Shown piece by piece: positions 26,067 through 35,155 of a DNA stretch of 64,000 nt (position 1 is its first letter; each line of letters begins with the position of its first letter). The DNA is taken from positions 31,538 through 95,537 of the forward strand of contig JAGIBF010000007.1 in the NCBI GenBank assembly GCA_017744515.1, given 5' to 3'. Under the pieces are notes generated by a model, which had not been told where the DNA came from, did no database searches, and saw nothing but the letters and a program-made list of their open reading frames with translations. The stretch comes from Niastella sp. GTDB lineage: Bacteria; Bacteroidota; Bacteroidia; Chitinophagales; Chitinophagaceae. Both the position numbers and the translations under genes were made by a program.

Positions 26067-27485
26067 ATGAAAAAAATAGCCATTCAGACGAACTGTAAAA
26101 AGATGCTGGCCGATGTATTTACACCAGTAGGTATTTACCTGCGTGTGCGCGATCGCTTCCGCGATACGGTACTGCTGGAAAGCACCGACCACCATGCGGC
26201 CGAGAACAGCTATTCCTTTATTTGTATCAATGCCATTGCAGGTATGGAGATATCCTCCACCCGCAGCATCGAGTTCAAATGGCCCGGAGAAACACCTGAA
26301 AGAATTGACGTAAAAGATGTGCAGCAGGTACCGCAGCTACTGTGGAACTTCATGCAGCGCTTCGAAGTCACCGGCAACGGTTCCAAAGAAAGCCGCTTTG
26401 CGCAGGGGCTCTATGGCTACACTACTTTCGATGCCGTACAGTTCTTCGATACGATACAGTTGAAGTCGGGAACTACAACACCCGATATTCCCCTCATGCG
26501 CTATCGCCTCTACCAGTATGTTATCGTGATCAATCACTACAAAGACGAGCTGTTCATTTGCGAGAATGTGATCAAGGGATTGGAAAGCGATATGTCGGTA
26601 GTGGAATCGCTCATTCGCAGCAAAGACGTACCAGTATATCCTTTCAAAGCAGAAGGCGAGGAAATATCCAATATGACGGACGAGGCCTACCGCGATATGG
26701 TCACCAAAGGCATCCAGAGCTGTTTCCGCGGAGATGTATTCCAGATCGTACTGAGCCGCCGCTTCCAGCAATCCTTCCGCGGCGATGAGTTCAACGTATA
26801 CCGCGCCCTCCGCAGCATCAACCCTTCCCCTTATCTCTTCTTCTTCGATTACGGTGATTATAAATTACTGGGTTCTTCCCCCGAATCACAAATACTCATT
26901 CAACAAGGAAAAGCGATCGTGCATCCGATTGCCGGTACTTTTAAACGTACAGGCGATGATGATATCGACAAGCAAGAGGCAGACCGCTTACTGAAAGATG
27001 CCAAAGAAAATGCAGAGCACGTGATGCTGGTAGACCTTGCCCGCAACGACCTGAGCAGGGTATGTGATGAAGTGACTGTACAGCATTACCGGCAAGTCCA
27101 ATTCTATAGCCACGTGATACACCTGGTGAGTGAAGTAACCGGCAAAGTACGTCCCGATAGCAATCCCTTTGAACTAATGGCCAAAACATTCCCGGCCGGC
27201 ACATTGAGTGGTGCTCCCAAGTTCAGGGCGATGGAACTGATAGATGGCTATGAACCTACAACCCGTAGCTACTATGGCGGTGCCATTGGTTTTATGGGAT
27301 TCGACGGCACCTGCGTACATGCCATCATGATCCGCACCTTCCTGAGCAGGCAAAACACTTTATACTATCAGGCAGGAGCTGGAGTAGTAGCCGCCAGCAA
27401 ACCCGAAAGCGAGTTGCAGGAAGTAAACAACAAGCTCGGCGCTTTGAAGAAAGCCATTGTTTTCGCAGAAGAAGTATCTAAATAA
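26067..27485 (+). CDS. trpE: anthranilate synthase component I, 472 aa
   Basis: Converts chorismate to anthranilate using ammonia from TrpG. The N-terminal domain holds LLEST (about 37-41), the tryptophan-feedback segment. The chorismate-binding domain (about 205-465) shows IQSCFRGDVFQIVLSRRF, HPIAGTFKRTGDD, ARNDLSRVCDEVTV, FPAGTLSGAPKFRAME and YYGGAIGFMGFDG. First structural gene behind the Trp attenuator and 20 bp upstream of trpG. Confidence 0.95.
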   Translation: MKKIAIQTNCKKMLADVFTPVGIYLRVRDRFRDTVLLESTDHHAAENSYSFICINAIAGMEISSTRSIEFKWPGETPERIDVKDVQQVPQLLWNFMQRFEVTGNGSKESRFAQGLYGYTTFDAVQFFDTIQLKSGTTTPDIPLMRYRLYQYVIVINHYKDELFICENVIKGLESDMSVVESLIRSKDVPVYPFKAEGEEISNMTDEAYRDMVTKGIQSCFRGDVFQIVLSRRFQQSFRGDEFNVYRALRSINPSPYLFFFDYGDYKLLGSSPESQILIQQGKAIVHPIAGTFKRTGDDDIDKQEADRLLKDAKENAEHVMLVDLARNDLSRVCDEVTVQHYRQVQFYSHVIHLVSEVTGKVRPDSNPFELMAKTFPAGTLSGAPKFRAMELIDGYEPTTRSYYGGAIGFMGFDGTCVHAIMIRTFLSRQNTLYYQAGAGVVAASKPESELQEVNNKLGALKKAIVFAEEVSK

Positions 27486-27505
27486 CAGCTCTAAAAACAT
27501 ATACA

Positions 27506-28078
27506 TTGACCCGGATATTAGTTTTTGACAATTACGATTCATTCACGTACAACCTGGTACACCTCGTAGAGAAGATACTGCACCAGAAAGTAGAAGTATT
27601 TCGTAACGACCAGCTGCCGCTGGAGAAAGTAAAGGACTATGATAAGATCATCCTGTCGCCCGGTCCGGGCATTCCGGAAGAAGCAGGCCTGTTGCTGCCG
27701 TTGATCAAAGAATACGCCGCTACCAAATCCATCCTGGGTGTATGCCTTGGCCACCAGGCCATCGGAGAAGCATTTGGTGGCAAGCTTACCAACCTCAGCA
27801 CGGTGTACCACGGCGTAGCCACTCCCTGTCAGGTGATCAATGCCAAAGCGCCCCTCTTTGCAGGCTTGCCGGCAGAGATCGAAGTAGGTCGATACCACAG
27901 CTGGGTAATAAGTGAAGAAGGGTTCCCCAAAGACCTCGAGATCACAGCCCGCGAAGCCAACAATTACATCATGGCATTGCAACATAAAAAGTACGACGTA
28001 CAAGGCGTACAGTTTCACCCCGAAAGTGTGCTGACACCCATGGGCGAACAGATATTACGTAACTGGTTGAAAAACTAA
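27506..28078 (+). CDS. trpG: anthranilate synthase component II (glutamine amidotransferase), 190 aa, TTG start
   Basis: Class I glutamine amidotransferase that feeds ammonia to TrpE. Catalytic Cys80 in LGVCLGHQ, His171 and Glu173 in VQFHPES; the oxyanion loop is SPGPGIP at 51-57. The frame begins at TTG 27506 (TRILVFDNYDSFTYNLV); no ATG or GTG gives a complete N-terminus. The stop lies two bases before trpD. Confidence 0.94.
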   Translation: MTRILVFDNYDSFTYNLVHLVEKILHQKVEVFRNDQLPLEKVKDYDKIILSPGPGIPEEAGLLLPLIKEYAATKSILGVCLGHQAIGEAFGGKLTNLSTVYHGVATPCQVINAKAPLFAGLPAEIEVGRYHSWVISEEGFPKDLEITAREANNYIMALQHKKYDVQGVQFHPESVLTPMGEQILRNWLKN

Positions 28079-28080
28079 TT

Positions 28081-29073
28081 ATGAAAAAGATTTTACAACT
28101 GTTATTCGAACACAAAACCCTTAGCAGGGCCACTGCCAAAGAAGTCCTGGTCAACATTGGCAAAGGTGTATACAACGAACATGAAGTAACAGCCTTCATG
28201 ACAGTATACCTGATGCGCAGTATTACCATCGAAGAGCTGCAAGGCTTCCAGGATGCTTTGCTGGAATTGTGTGTGCGCATAGACCTCAATGGGCATGCTA
28301 CGATCGATATTGTAGGAACCGGCGGCGATGGTAAGAACACCTTCAACATTTCTACCCTGTCTTGCTTTGTAGTAGCGGGCACCGGACAAAAAGTGGCCAA
28401 GCATGGTAACTACGGAGCTTCCTCTATCAGCGGAGCCTCCAACGTAATGGAACAGCTGGGCTATAAGTTCAAGAACACTTCCGGCCAATTGAAGAAAGAA
28501 GTAGAAGAAGCGAATATCTGCTTCCTGCATGCACCCTTGTTTCACCCTGCTTTAAAAACAGTAGGGCCTATCAGGAAGAATCTGGGCGTACGTACCTTCT
28601 TCAATATGCTGGGGCCAATGGTGAATCCCGCCAATCCCGCTTTCCAGCTGGTAGGCGTGTACAACCTTGAAATGGCACGTATTTACAACTATCTTTTGCA
28701 GCAATCAGGCAAAGCATTTACCATCATACATGGCCTGGATGGCTACGACGAAATATCGCTCACCAATGATACCAAAGTGATCACCAACACCGGCGAGCGG
28801 GTGATGACGCCCGAGCAACTGGGCAAACGCATGGTGATGCCAATGGATATCTTTGGAGGCAATACGGTAGATGAGGCAGCCAAAATATTTATGAAGATAT
28901 TGAATCGCGAAGGCACATGGTCGCAGAACGCCGTGGTACTGGCAAACGCGGCAATGGCCCTGCATTGCACGGGCAATTATAAAAAATACGACGATGCATA
29001 TGCCGCAGCAGTCGACAGCCTCGAAAGCGGAAAAGCAAAAGCAGCGCTGGATAAGCTGGTAGCATTGCAGTAG
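28081..29073 (+). CDS. trpD: anthranilate phosphoribosyltransferase, 330 aa
   Basis: Joins anthranilate and PRPP to phosphoribosyl-anthranilate. DIVGTGGDGKNTFNIST (about 78-94) is the PRPP/Mg loop; KHGNYGASS and FLHAPLFHPA are conserved substrate contacts. Two bases separate it from trpG, so translation is coupled. Confidence 0.95.
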   Translation: MKKILQLLFEHKTLSRATAKEVLVNIGKGVYNEHEVTAFMTVYLMRSITIEELQGFQDALLELCVRIDLNGHATIDIVGTGGDGKNTFNISTLSCFVVAGTGQKVAKHGNYGASSISGASNVMEQLGYKFKNTSGQLKKEVEEANICFLHAPLFHPALKTVGPIRKNLGVRTFFNMLGPMVNPANPAFQLVGVYNLEMARIYNYLLQQSGKAFTIIHGLDGYDEISLTNDTKVITNTGERVMTPEQLGKRMVMPMDIFGGNTVDEAAKIFMKILNREGTWSQNAVVLANAAMALHCTGNYKKYDDAYAAAVDSLESGKAKAALDKLVALQ

Positions 29074-29123
29074 GTTTACAAGTTGATTGATTGAAAGTTG
29101 ATAAGCGAATACATAAAAACACA

Positions 29124-29903
29124 ATGAACATTCTCGATAAAATAATAGAACACAAAAAGGTTGAAGTAGCAGCGCGCAAAGCCGTAACAAGCCTCGCTGA
29201 GCTGGAAAAGAGCCCGGCCTTTACCCGTTCCGTATTTTCCCTGAAACAGTCACTCCTCGATGATAGCAAAACAGGCATCATTGCCGAGTTTAAAAGAAAG
29301 TCGCCCTCGAAAGGAATTATCAATGGCGACGCGGATGTGGTGGCGGTAACAACAGCTTATGCCCAACATGGTGCGTCAGGCTTGTCTGTACTCACCGACA
29401 CCGATTTCTTTGGCGGCAGCACAGAAGACCTGGTAAAAGCCCGGGTAAACCCAATACCGGTTCTGCGAAAGGAATTTATTATAGACGAATACCAGATTGT
29501 AGAAGCAAAAGCAATGGGCGCTGACGTAATTTTGCTGATCGCAGCCTGCCTGACACCGGCTGAAGTGAAGCGACTGGCTACCTTTGCCCAAAGCCTGCAG
29601 CTGGAAGTGCTGCTGGAGCTGCACGACGAAGAAGAGCTGGAGCATGTTTGCGATGAAACCGTATTGGTCGGGATCAATAACCGCAACCTGAAGACCTTTG
29701 CGGTAGATATCGAGCGCAGCCTGGCAATGGCACAGCGCATCCCGGCCGGTAAAGTGAAGATCGCAGAAAGCGGTATCTCTGCAGTAGAGAATATTCGCCT
29801 GTTCAGGGATAATGGATTCCGTGGTTTCCTCATCGGGGAAAATTTCATGAAAGAACCCAATCCCGGCCTTGCCTTTGAAAAGTTCGTTAAAGCCCTTTCC
29901 TGA
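29124..29903 (+). CDS. trpC: indole-3-glycerol phosphate synthase, 259 aa
   Basis: Ring closure to indole-3-glycerol phosphate, TIM barrel. IIAEFKRKSPSKG (about 51-63) holds the catalytic lysine, LRKEFIIDEYQIVEA a second conserved strand, VGINNRNLKTFAVD and AESGIS the C-terminal phosphate site. ATG 29124 gives MNILDKIIEHKK, the usual start. Separate from trpF, not fused. Confidence 0.94.
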   Translation: MNILDKIIEHKKVEVAARKAVTSLAELEKSPAFTRSVFSLKQSLLDDSKTGIIAEFKRKSPSKGIINGDADVVAVTTAYAQHGASGLSVLTDTDFFGGSTEDLVKARVNPIPVLRKEFIIDEYQIVEAKAMGADVILLIAACLTPAEVKRLATFAQSLQLEVLLELHDEEELEHVCDETVLVGINNRNLKTFAVDIERSLAMAQRIPAGKVKIAESGISAVENIRLFRDNGFRGFLIGENFMKEPNPGLAFEKFVKALS

Positions 29904-29959
29904 AAAGGACCGGCGATTGATTTGCCAGATAATGACTAACACTTAAAATCTGACAGTAC

Positions 29960-30592
29960 ATGAGAGTAAAAGTATGCGGCATGACACAACCCGAGCAGGT
30001 AGATGCATTGGCTGGAATGGGGGCGACGTTTGCCGGCTTTATATTTTATCCGAAAAGCCCGCGGTATGTGTTCAAACACATGAATATTACACAGATCCGC
30101 AAAGTCAATAATATAAACAAGGTAGGTGTGTTTGTAAACACCTCTATCGAAGAAGTACTGCACCTGGTAGACGAATGCCGCCTGCACATGGTACAGCTCC
30201 ATGGCGATGAGCCACCGAAGTATTGCGAAAAGATTGCCGACTATGTTTCCGTAGTAAAAGCATTCCGGCTCAGTGACAATGACAGCGTAGAATGGATGAT
30301 CAAACCCTATATGGATGTGTGCGATATGTTTATGTTCGATACGATGGGCGTAGGATACGGAGGCACAGGTAAAAAGTTCGATTGGAGTGTGTTGAAGAAT
30401 AGTACAATTGGCAAACCTTTCTTTCTCAGTGGTGGCATCGAGCCTGGAGATGAAGAAGAGCTGAAAGCATTTGAGAAAGAGCCTGTAGCAAAAGCACTGT
30501 TTGCCATCGACATCAACAGCAAGTTTGAACTGACCCCAGGTGTGAAAGATATGGAGAAGGTAAAGACATTTGTCGATAAGTTGAAAAGCTAA
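29960..30592 (+). CDS. trpF: phosphoribosylanthranilate isomerase, 210 aa
   Basis: Amadori rearrangement of phosphoribosyl-anthranilate. The barrel begins RVKVCGMTQPEQVDAL with catalytic Cys5, FDTMGVGYGGTGKKFDW provides the general acid Asp, and FLSGGIEPGDEEEL the phosphate loop. Normal length. Followed four bases later by a GNAT gene. Confidence 0.94.
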   Translation: MRVKVCGMTQPEQVDALAGMGATFAGFIFYPKSPRYVFKHMNITQIRKVNNINKVGVFVNTSIEEVLHLVDECRLHMVQLHGDEPPKYCEKIADYVSVVKAFRLSDNDSVEWMIKPYMDVCDMFMFDTMGVGYGGTGKKFDWSVLKNSTIGKPFFLSGGIEPGDEEELKAFEKEPVAKALFAIDINSKFELTPGVKDMEKVKTFVDKLKS

Positions 30593-30596
30593 CCAC

Positions 30597-31112
30597 ATGA
30601 TTACAGTACGACCGGCGGAAGAAAAAGACCTTCCTGAAATATTGGTGATCTACAATGATATCATTGTAAACACCACGGCAGTATATGATTATGAACCCCA
30701 CACTGCCCCTATGCGTAAGCAGTGGTGGGATACTAAAAAAGAACAAGGGTTTCCGGTATTTGTGGCAGAAGAAGAGAGACGGATAATAGGCTTTAGCTCT
30801 ATCGGTCCCTTCCGTGCCTGGGCAGCGTACAAGTATTCAGTAGAAAATTCAATATACGTAGCAACAGATGTACGCGGCAAAGGAGTGGGCAAGCTACTGA
30901 TGCGGCCACTGATAGATGCGGCAAGAAAACTGGAGATGCACACCATCCTGGCCGGCATCGATGCCAGCAATGAAGCAAGCATCCGGCTGCACGAGTGGTT
31001 TGGATTTAAAGAAGTGGCCCATTTCAAAGAAGTAGGATACAAGTTCGACCGCTGGCTCGACCTGAAGTTCCTGCAGTTGGTGCTGGACACACCGGCTGCG
31101 CCACAAGAGTAG
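30597..31112 (+). CDS. GNAT N-acetyltransferase, phosphinothricin-acetyltransferase-like, 171 aa
   Basis: Starts MITVRPAEEKDLPEILVIYN and has the family acetyl-CoA motif VRGKGVGKLLMRPL (about 86-99) and the NEASIRLHEWFGFKEVAHF segment. This matches the PAT/MddA-type N-acetyltransferases that modify phosphinothricin or methionine sulfone-like amino acids. Only four bases separate it from trpF, so it is part of the trp transcript. Acetylation of a tryptophan-pathway compound would be speculation. Confidence 0.85.
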   Translation: MITVRPAEEKDLPEILVIYNDIIVNTTAVYDYEPHTAPMRKQWWDTKKEQGFPVFVAEEERRIIGFSSIGPFRAWAAYKYSVENSIYVATDVRGKGVGKLLMRPLIDAARKLEMHTILAGIDASNEASIRLHEWFGFKEVAHFKEVGYKFDRWLDLKFLQLVLDTPAAPQE

Positions 31113-31130
31113 TGAATAAATAACGAACAT

Positions 31131-31228
31131 TGTCACCCTGAGCCTGTCGAAGGGCTATCGAAGCCTGTGTCACCCTGAGCTTGTCGAAGGGTCGAAGAAC
31201 GAAGGATTTCGACGGGCTCAACCTGACA
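31131..31228. repeat. palindromic intergenic repeat, TGTCACCCTGAGCTTGTCGA family
   Basis: Two direct family words (starting 31131 and 31168) are followed by an inverted copy ending CGGGCTCAACCTGACA at 31228. It forms a long foldback between the GNAT gene and trpB. Confidence 0.75.
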
Positions 31229-31255
31229 AAGAAGTTTTATAAAAATATTAGACCA

Positions 31256-32482
31256 ATGATCAATCAAACAAACCCATTGGGACAGCACAGAGGAACCTAC
31301 AAGCAGCCGAATATCTTTGGATATTATGGCAACTTCGGAGGAGCCTATATCCCTGAGATGCTGCATCGCAATGTGGAAGAGCTGAAGTCGAAGTACCTGC
31401 AGATCATGTATGACGAAGCCTTTCAAAAAGAGTTCAACGCATTGCTTACCGATTATGTAGGACGACCAACACCACTGTACCTCGCAGAGCGCCTGAGCAA
31501 GCAATACAATACCAAAATATACTTAAAGCGCGAAGACCTCAACCACACCGGCGCCCACAAGATCAACAATACGATCGGGCAGATCCTGCTGGCCCAAAAG
31601 CTGGGTAAGCAGCGGATCATTGCCGAAACAGGCGCCGGCCAACACGGCGTGGCAACAGCTACGGTGTGCGCTCTGAAAGGTATCCAGTGCATTGTCTACA
31701 TGGGCGAGAAAGATATCAAACGCCAGGCGCCCAACGTGGCCCGCATGAAGATGCTGGGCGCTACGGTGATACCAGCTACGAGCGGTAGCAAAACATTGAA
31801 AGATGCTACCAACGAAGCCATCCGCGACTGGATCAATAACCCGGAAGATACCCATTACATCATTGGTAGTGTGGTAGGCCCCCATCCATACCCCGATATG
31901 GTGGCCCGCTTTCAAAGCGTCATCAGCGAAGAAGCGCGCAAGCAGCTGAAAGAAAAAACAGGCAGCGAATTGCCGACCCATGTAATAGCCTGTGTAGGCG
32001 GAGGCAGCAATGCCGCAGGTATGTTCTACCATTTCCTTGACGAAGCATCCGTACAGCTGGTAGCAGTGGAAGCTGCAGGCCATGGCGTCAACAGTGGTTT
32101 GAGCGCCGCTACTACCCAGCTGGGTAAACCGGGTGTGTTGCACGGCAGCAAAAGCCTGGTGATGCAAACAGCAGATGGGCAGGTGGTAGAACCACATAGT
32201 ATTTCTGCCGGGCTTGATTATCCCGGTATCGGCCCATTACATGCCCATTTGTATGAAACAGGCCGCGGTAAATTCTTGAGTGCAACAGATGCCGAAGCAC
32301 TGGAAGCCGCTTTCGAACTGGCGAAACTGGAAGGTATCATACCAGCCCTCGAATCAGCACACGCACTGGCAGCATTGAAACAATTGAAATTAAAGTCGAC
32401 AGATACGATTATTGTTTCCTTATCAGGTAGAGGCGATAAAGACCTGGCTACGTACATGAAAGCAATGGACGAAAAAAAGTAG
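31256..32482 (+). CDS. trpB: tryptophan synthase beta chain, 408 aa
   Basis: PLP enzyme condensing indole and serine to tryptophan. PLP lysine K102 in [28 protein letters not shown] (about 122), the phosphate loop [13 protein letters not shown] and [11 protein letters not shown] are the classical TrpB1 signatures. An in-frame start 25 codons upstream lies in repeat DNA, so ATG 31256 is used. Five bases separate it from trpA. Confidence 0.96.
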   Translation: MINQTNPLGQHRGTYKQPNIFGYYGNFGGAYIPEMLHRNVEELKSKYLQIMYDEAFQKEFNALLTDYVGRPTPLYLAERLSKQYNTKIYLKREDLNHTGAHKINNTIGQILLAQKLGKQRIIAETGAGQHGVATATVCALKGIQCIVYMGEKDIKRQAPNVARMKMLGATVIPATSGSKTLKDATNEAIRDWINNPEDTHYIIGSVVGPHPYPDMVARFQSVISEEARKQLKEKTGSELPTHVIACVGGGSNAAGMFYHFLDEASVQLVAVEAAGHGVNSGLSAATTQLGKPGVLHGSKSLVMQTADGQVVEPHSISAGLDYPGIGPLHAHLYETGRGKFLSATDAEALEAAFELAKLEGIIPALESAHALAALKQLKLKSTDTIIVSLSGRGDKDLATYMKAMDEKK

Positions 32483-32487
32483 ATACT

Positions 32488-33288
32488 ATGAGCAGGATAC
32501 AGGAGCTATTCAAAAAGAAAAAAGACCATGTACTCAATATTTATTGCACGGCAGGTTATCCGCAGTTGGACAGCACCCTGCCGGTAATGCAGGCCCTGCA
32601 GGACAATGGCGCCGACCTCATCGAACTGGGCATGCCCTACAGCGATCCCCTGGCCGATGGACCGGTGATACAAGCCAGCAGCGCTGTTGCCCTGGCCAAT
32701 GGCATGACGATCAAAACCCTCTTTGAACAGTTGAAAGATATGCGGCGGGAGAGTGGTAATGGCGGACCACGGGGAGGACGTATACAGGTACCGGTCATCC
32801 TGATGGGTTATATGAACCCTGTGTTGCAATACGGCTTTGAGAATTTTTGTAAAGACGCGGCCGCTGCAGGCGTTGACGGATTGATATTGCCCGACCTGCC
32901 TGAATACGAGTTTCAGACAGAGTATGGCGCCATCATCAAAAAGTATGGCCTCGATTTCATTTTTCTGGTTACGCCCGAAACATCGGAAGAGCGCATCAAG
33001 CGCCTCGATGCCCTGAGCACTGGTTTCCTGTACGCAGTATCATCATCTTCCACTACGGGAAAAGATAAAGACATGAGCGGCGTCAGCAGCTACCTGCAGC
33101 GCCTGAAAGAAATGAAATTGAACAATCCCGTACTGGTAGGGTTTGGTATAAAAGACAAAGCCAGCTTTGAAGCAGCGAGCCAATATGCGCAAGGCGCTAT
33201 CATCGGTACTGCCTTCATCAGGGCACTGGAAAACCAGACCGACGTACCAAAGGCAGTAAAACAATTTCTGAATACGGTTTTACAATAA
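32488..33288 (+). CDS. trpA: tryptophan synthase alpha chain, 266 aa
   Basis: Releases indole from indole-3-glycerol phosphate. Catalytic Glu46 and Asp57 lie in LIELGMPYSDPLADGPVIQ. VPVILMGYMNPVLQYG and VGFGIKDKASFEAA follow. It has a small glycine-rich insert (GNGGPRGGR, about 91-99) not usual in the family. Last trp gene; a hairpin and repeat then precede hisH. Confidence 0.95.
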   Translation: MSRIQELFKKKKDHVLNIYCTAGYPQLDSTLPVMQALQDNGADLIELGMPYSDPLADGPVIQASSAVALANGMTIKTLFEQLKDMRRESGNGGPRGGRIQVPVILMGYMNPVLQYGFENFCKDAAAAGVDGLILPDLPEYEFQTEYGAIIKKYGLDFIFLVTPETSEERIKRLDALSTGFLYAVSSSSTTGKDKDMSGVSSYLQRLKEMKLNNPVLVGFGIKDKASFEAASQYAQGAIIGTAFIRALENQTDVPKAVKQFLNTVLQ

Positions 33289-33293
33289 ATAGC

Positions 33294-33330
33294 AAAGGGT
33301 GGGTCGCCCTCAAAGGGCGGCTCACCCTTT
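33294..33330. terminator. hairpin between trpA and hisH
   Basis: A 17-bp imperfect stem (33294-33310 with 33314-33330) with a 3-base loop and no U-tract. It may reduce, but probably does not stop, read-through from trpA into the distal his genes. Confidence 0.4.
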
Positions 33331-33347
33331 GTCACCCTTGTCACACT

Positions 33348-33404
33348 TGTCACCCTGAGCTTGTCGAAGGGTGGTCGAAGGGTTTCGACAAGCTCAACCT
33401 GACA
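33348..33404. repeat. palindromic intergenic repeat, TGTCACCCTGAGCTTGTCGA family
   Basis: A family word is followed by an inverted copy (TTTCGACAAGCTCAACCTGACA-type, ending 33404) in the gap before hisH. Confidence 0.75.
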
Positions 33405-33415
33405 ACAAAATTATT

Positions 33416-34009
33416 ATGAGCTTAGTGATCGTTAAATACAATGCCGGCAACATACAGTCAGTATTGTATGCATTGGAAAGAATAGGCGTAGAAGCCACTG
33501 TGACCGATGACCATGAGCAGATACGCAAAGCAGACAAAGTGATCTTTCCGGGCGTAGGAGAGGCGAGCAGCGCGATGCGCTACCTGAAAGAAAGAGGACT
33601 GGACGAAGTGCTGAAAAACCTGCAGCAGCCTGTGCTGGGCATTTGTCTCGGTATGCAGCTGATGTGCGCTTACAGCGAAGAAAATGACACACCCTGCCTT
33701 GGCATCTTTCCCGAGCAGGTAAAACAGTTTACACCACCAGCCGGCAGCACACTGAAAGTGCCACAGATCGGTTGGAACGCGATCTACAACCTGAAGACAG
33801 ACCTGTTTAAGAACACCCCCGAAAAAAGCTATTGCTACTTTGTACACGGCTACTATGCCGCGTTGGGCGAACACACGATCGCTACAGCCGATTATGTACA
33901 GCCCTATAGCGCAGGCCTGCACAGAGATAACTTCTATGGCTTGCAGTTCCACCCCGAAAAGAGCGCACAGGTGGGAGAGCAATTGTTGAAAAACTTTTTG
34001 AGCATATAG
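33416..34009 (+). CDS. hisH: imidazole glycerol phosphate synthase, glutaminase subunit, 197 aa
   Basis: Partner of HisF, supplying ammonia. Catalytic Cys77 in LGICLGMQ and His179/Glu181 in LQFHPEKS; FPGVGEAS is the oxyanion loop and FVHGYYA the HisF contact region. ATG 33416 gives MSLVIVKYNAGNIQS. Its TAG stop is directly followed by the ATG of the GNAT-HisA gene. Confidence 0.94.
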   Translation: MSLVIVKYNAGNIQSVLYALERIGVEATVTDDHEQIRKADKVIFPGVGEASSAMRYLKERGLDEVLKNLQQPVLGICLGMQLMCAYSEENDTPCLGIFPEQVKQFTPPAGSTLKVPQIGWNAIYNLKTDLFKNTPEKSYCYFVHGYYAALGEHTIATADYVQPYSAGLHRDNFYGLQFHPEKSAQVGEQLLKNFLSI

Positions 34010-35134
34010 ATGGAGATCAAAAAAGTACCATTACCCGATGTATGGAGGATGCGGCAGACAGTGATGTATCCGCAGGAGACACTCGACTTTGTGAAGCTCG
34101 AAGAAGATGATATAGGCTTGCACTGGGGCGTATATGTAAAGGGAGAAGTGATATCTGTCATCTCCGTGTTTGAAGAAAGAGGAAGCGTACAATTCAGGAA
34201 GTTTGCCACAAAGATCGGTCAGCAGGGTAAAGGATACGGTACAGCACTCCTGCAATACGTAATGGATTGGGCAAAACGCCACAACAAACAATCCATCTGG
34301 TGCAATGCCCGGTTGTCGGCCACAGCCATCTATAAGAAATTTGGTATGCAGGCTACCGGTGCCACCTGGCGCAAATATGGCATTGAATTCATTAAAATGG
34401 AAAAACAGTTACAAAAGAAAATGCAGATCATTCCCGCTATAGATATCATCGACGGAAAATGCGTGCGCCTCACGCAGGGCGACTACGAACAAAAGAAAAT
34501 ATACAACGAACACCCGTTGGAGGTAGCCCTCGAATTTGAAGATGCTGGTTTGGAGCGTCTGCACCTGGTAGACCTCGACGGCGCCAAAGCCGGTGCCGTA
34601 AAGAACTGGAAAGTGTTGGAGACACTGGCATCGAAAACCAAAATGGTGATCGACTTTGGTGGCGGCATCAAAACTGATAAAGACGTAGAGATCGTCTTCA
34701 ACTCTGGCGCAGCGTTGGCTACAGTGGGCAGTATCGCTGTGAAGAATGAACAGGAGTTTGTAAAGTGGTTGCTGACCTATGGAGCCAATAAGTTCCTGTT
34801 GGGCGCCGATGTAAAAGAAGAGAAGATTGCCGTAAGCGGATGGCTGGAAACAACCGATATATGGATCTATGACTTTATAGAAAAGTACATCGCACATGGT
34901 GTGCAGCAGATATTCTGTACCGATGTAAGTAAGGACGGATTGTTGCAAGGACCTTCAATAGCATTGTACCAAAACATCATTAAGAAGTTCCCACAACTAC
35001 ATTTGATTGGCAGCGGTGGCGTAAGCAATATGGATGATGTGCTACAGTTGCAGGAAATAGGTTGCAGCGGAGCCATTATTGGCAAAGCGATCTATGAAGG
35101 CCGCATTGCAGTCAATGACCTGGTGAAAATATAA
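34010..35134 (+). CDS. hisA: fusion of a GNAT acetyltransferase with HisA, 374 aa
   Basis: Residues 1-130 are a GNAT domain with the acetyl-CoA motif IGQQGKGYGTALLQYVMDWA (about 69-88) and SATAIYKKFGM. Residues 138-374 are a full HisA (phosphoribosylformimino-AICAR-P isomerase) barrel starting MQIIPAIDIIDGKCVRLTQG, with VIDFGGGIKTD and FCTDVSKDGLL. No stop separates them. An internal ATG (34421) exactly at the usual HisA start could also give free HisA. The gene follows hisH with no gap and precedes hisF. The GNAT substrate is unknown. Confidence 0.9.
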   Translation: MEIKKVPLPDVWRMRQTVMYPQETLDFVKLEEDDIGLHWGVYVKGEVISVISVFEERGSVQFRKFATKIGQQGKGYGTALLQYVMDWAKRHNKQSIWCNARLSATAIYKKFGMQATGATWRKYGIEFIKMEKQLQKKMQIIPAIDIIDGKCVRLTQGDYEQKKIYNEHPLEVALEFEDAGLERLHLVDLDGAKAGAVKNWKVLETLASKTKMVIDFGGGIKTDKDVEIVFNSGAALATVGSIAVKNEQEFVKWLLTYGANKFLLGADVKEEKIAVSGWLETTDIWIYDFIEKYIAHGVQQIFCTDVSKDGLLQGPSIALYQNIIKKFPQLHLIGSGGVSNMDDVLQLQEIGCSGAIIGKAIYEGRIAVNDLVKI

Positions 35135-35155
35135 GCCCTAAAAAAATAATTACAC

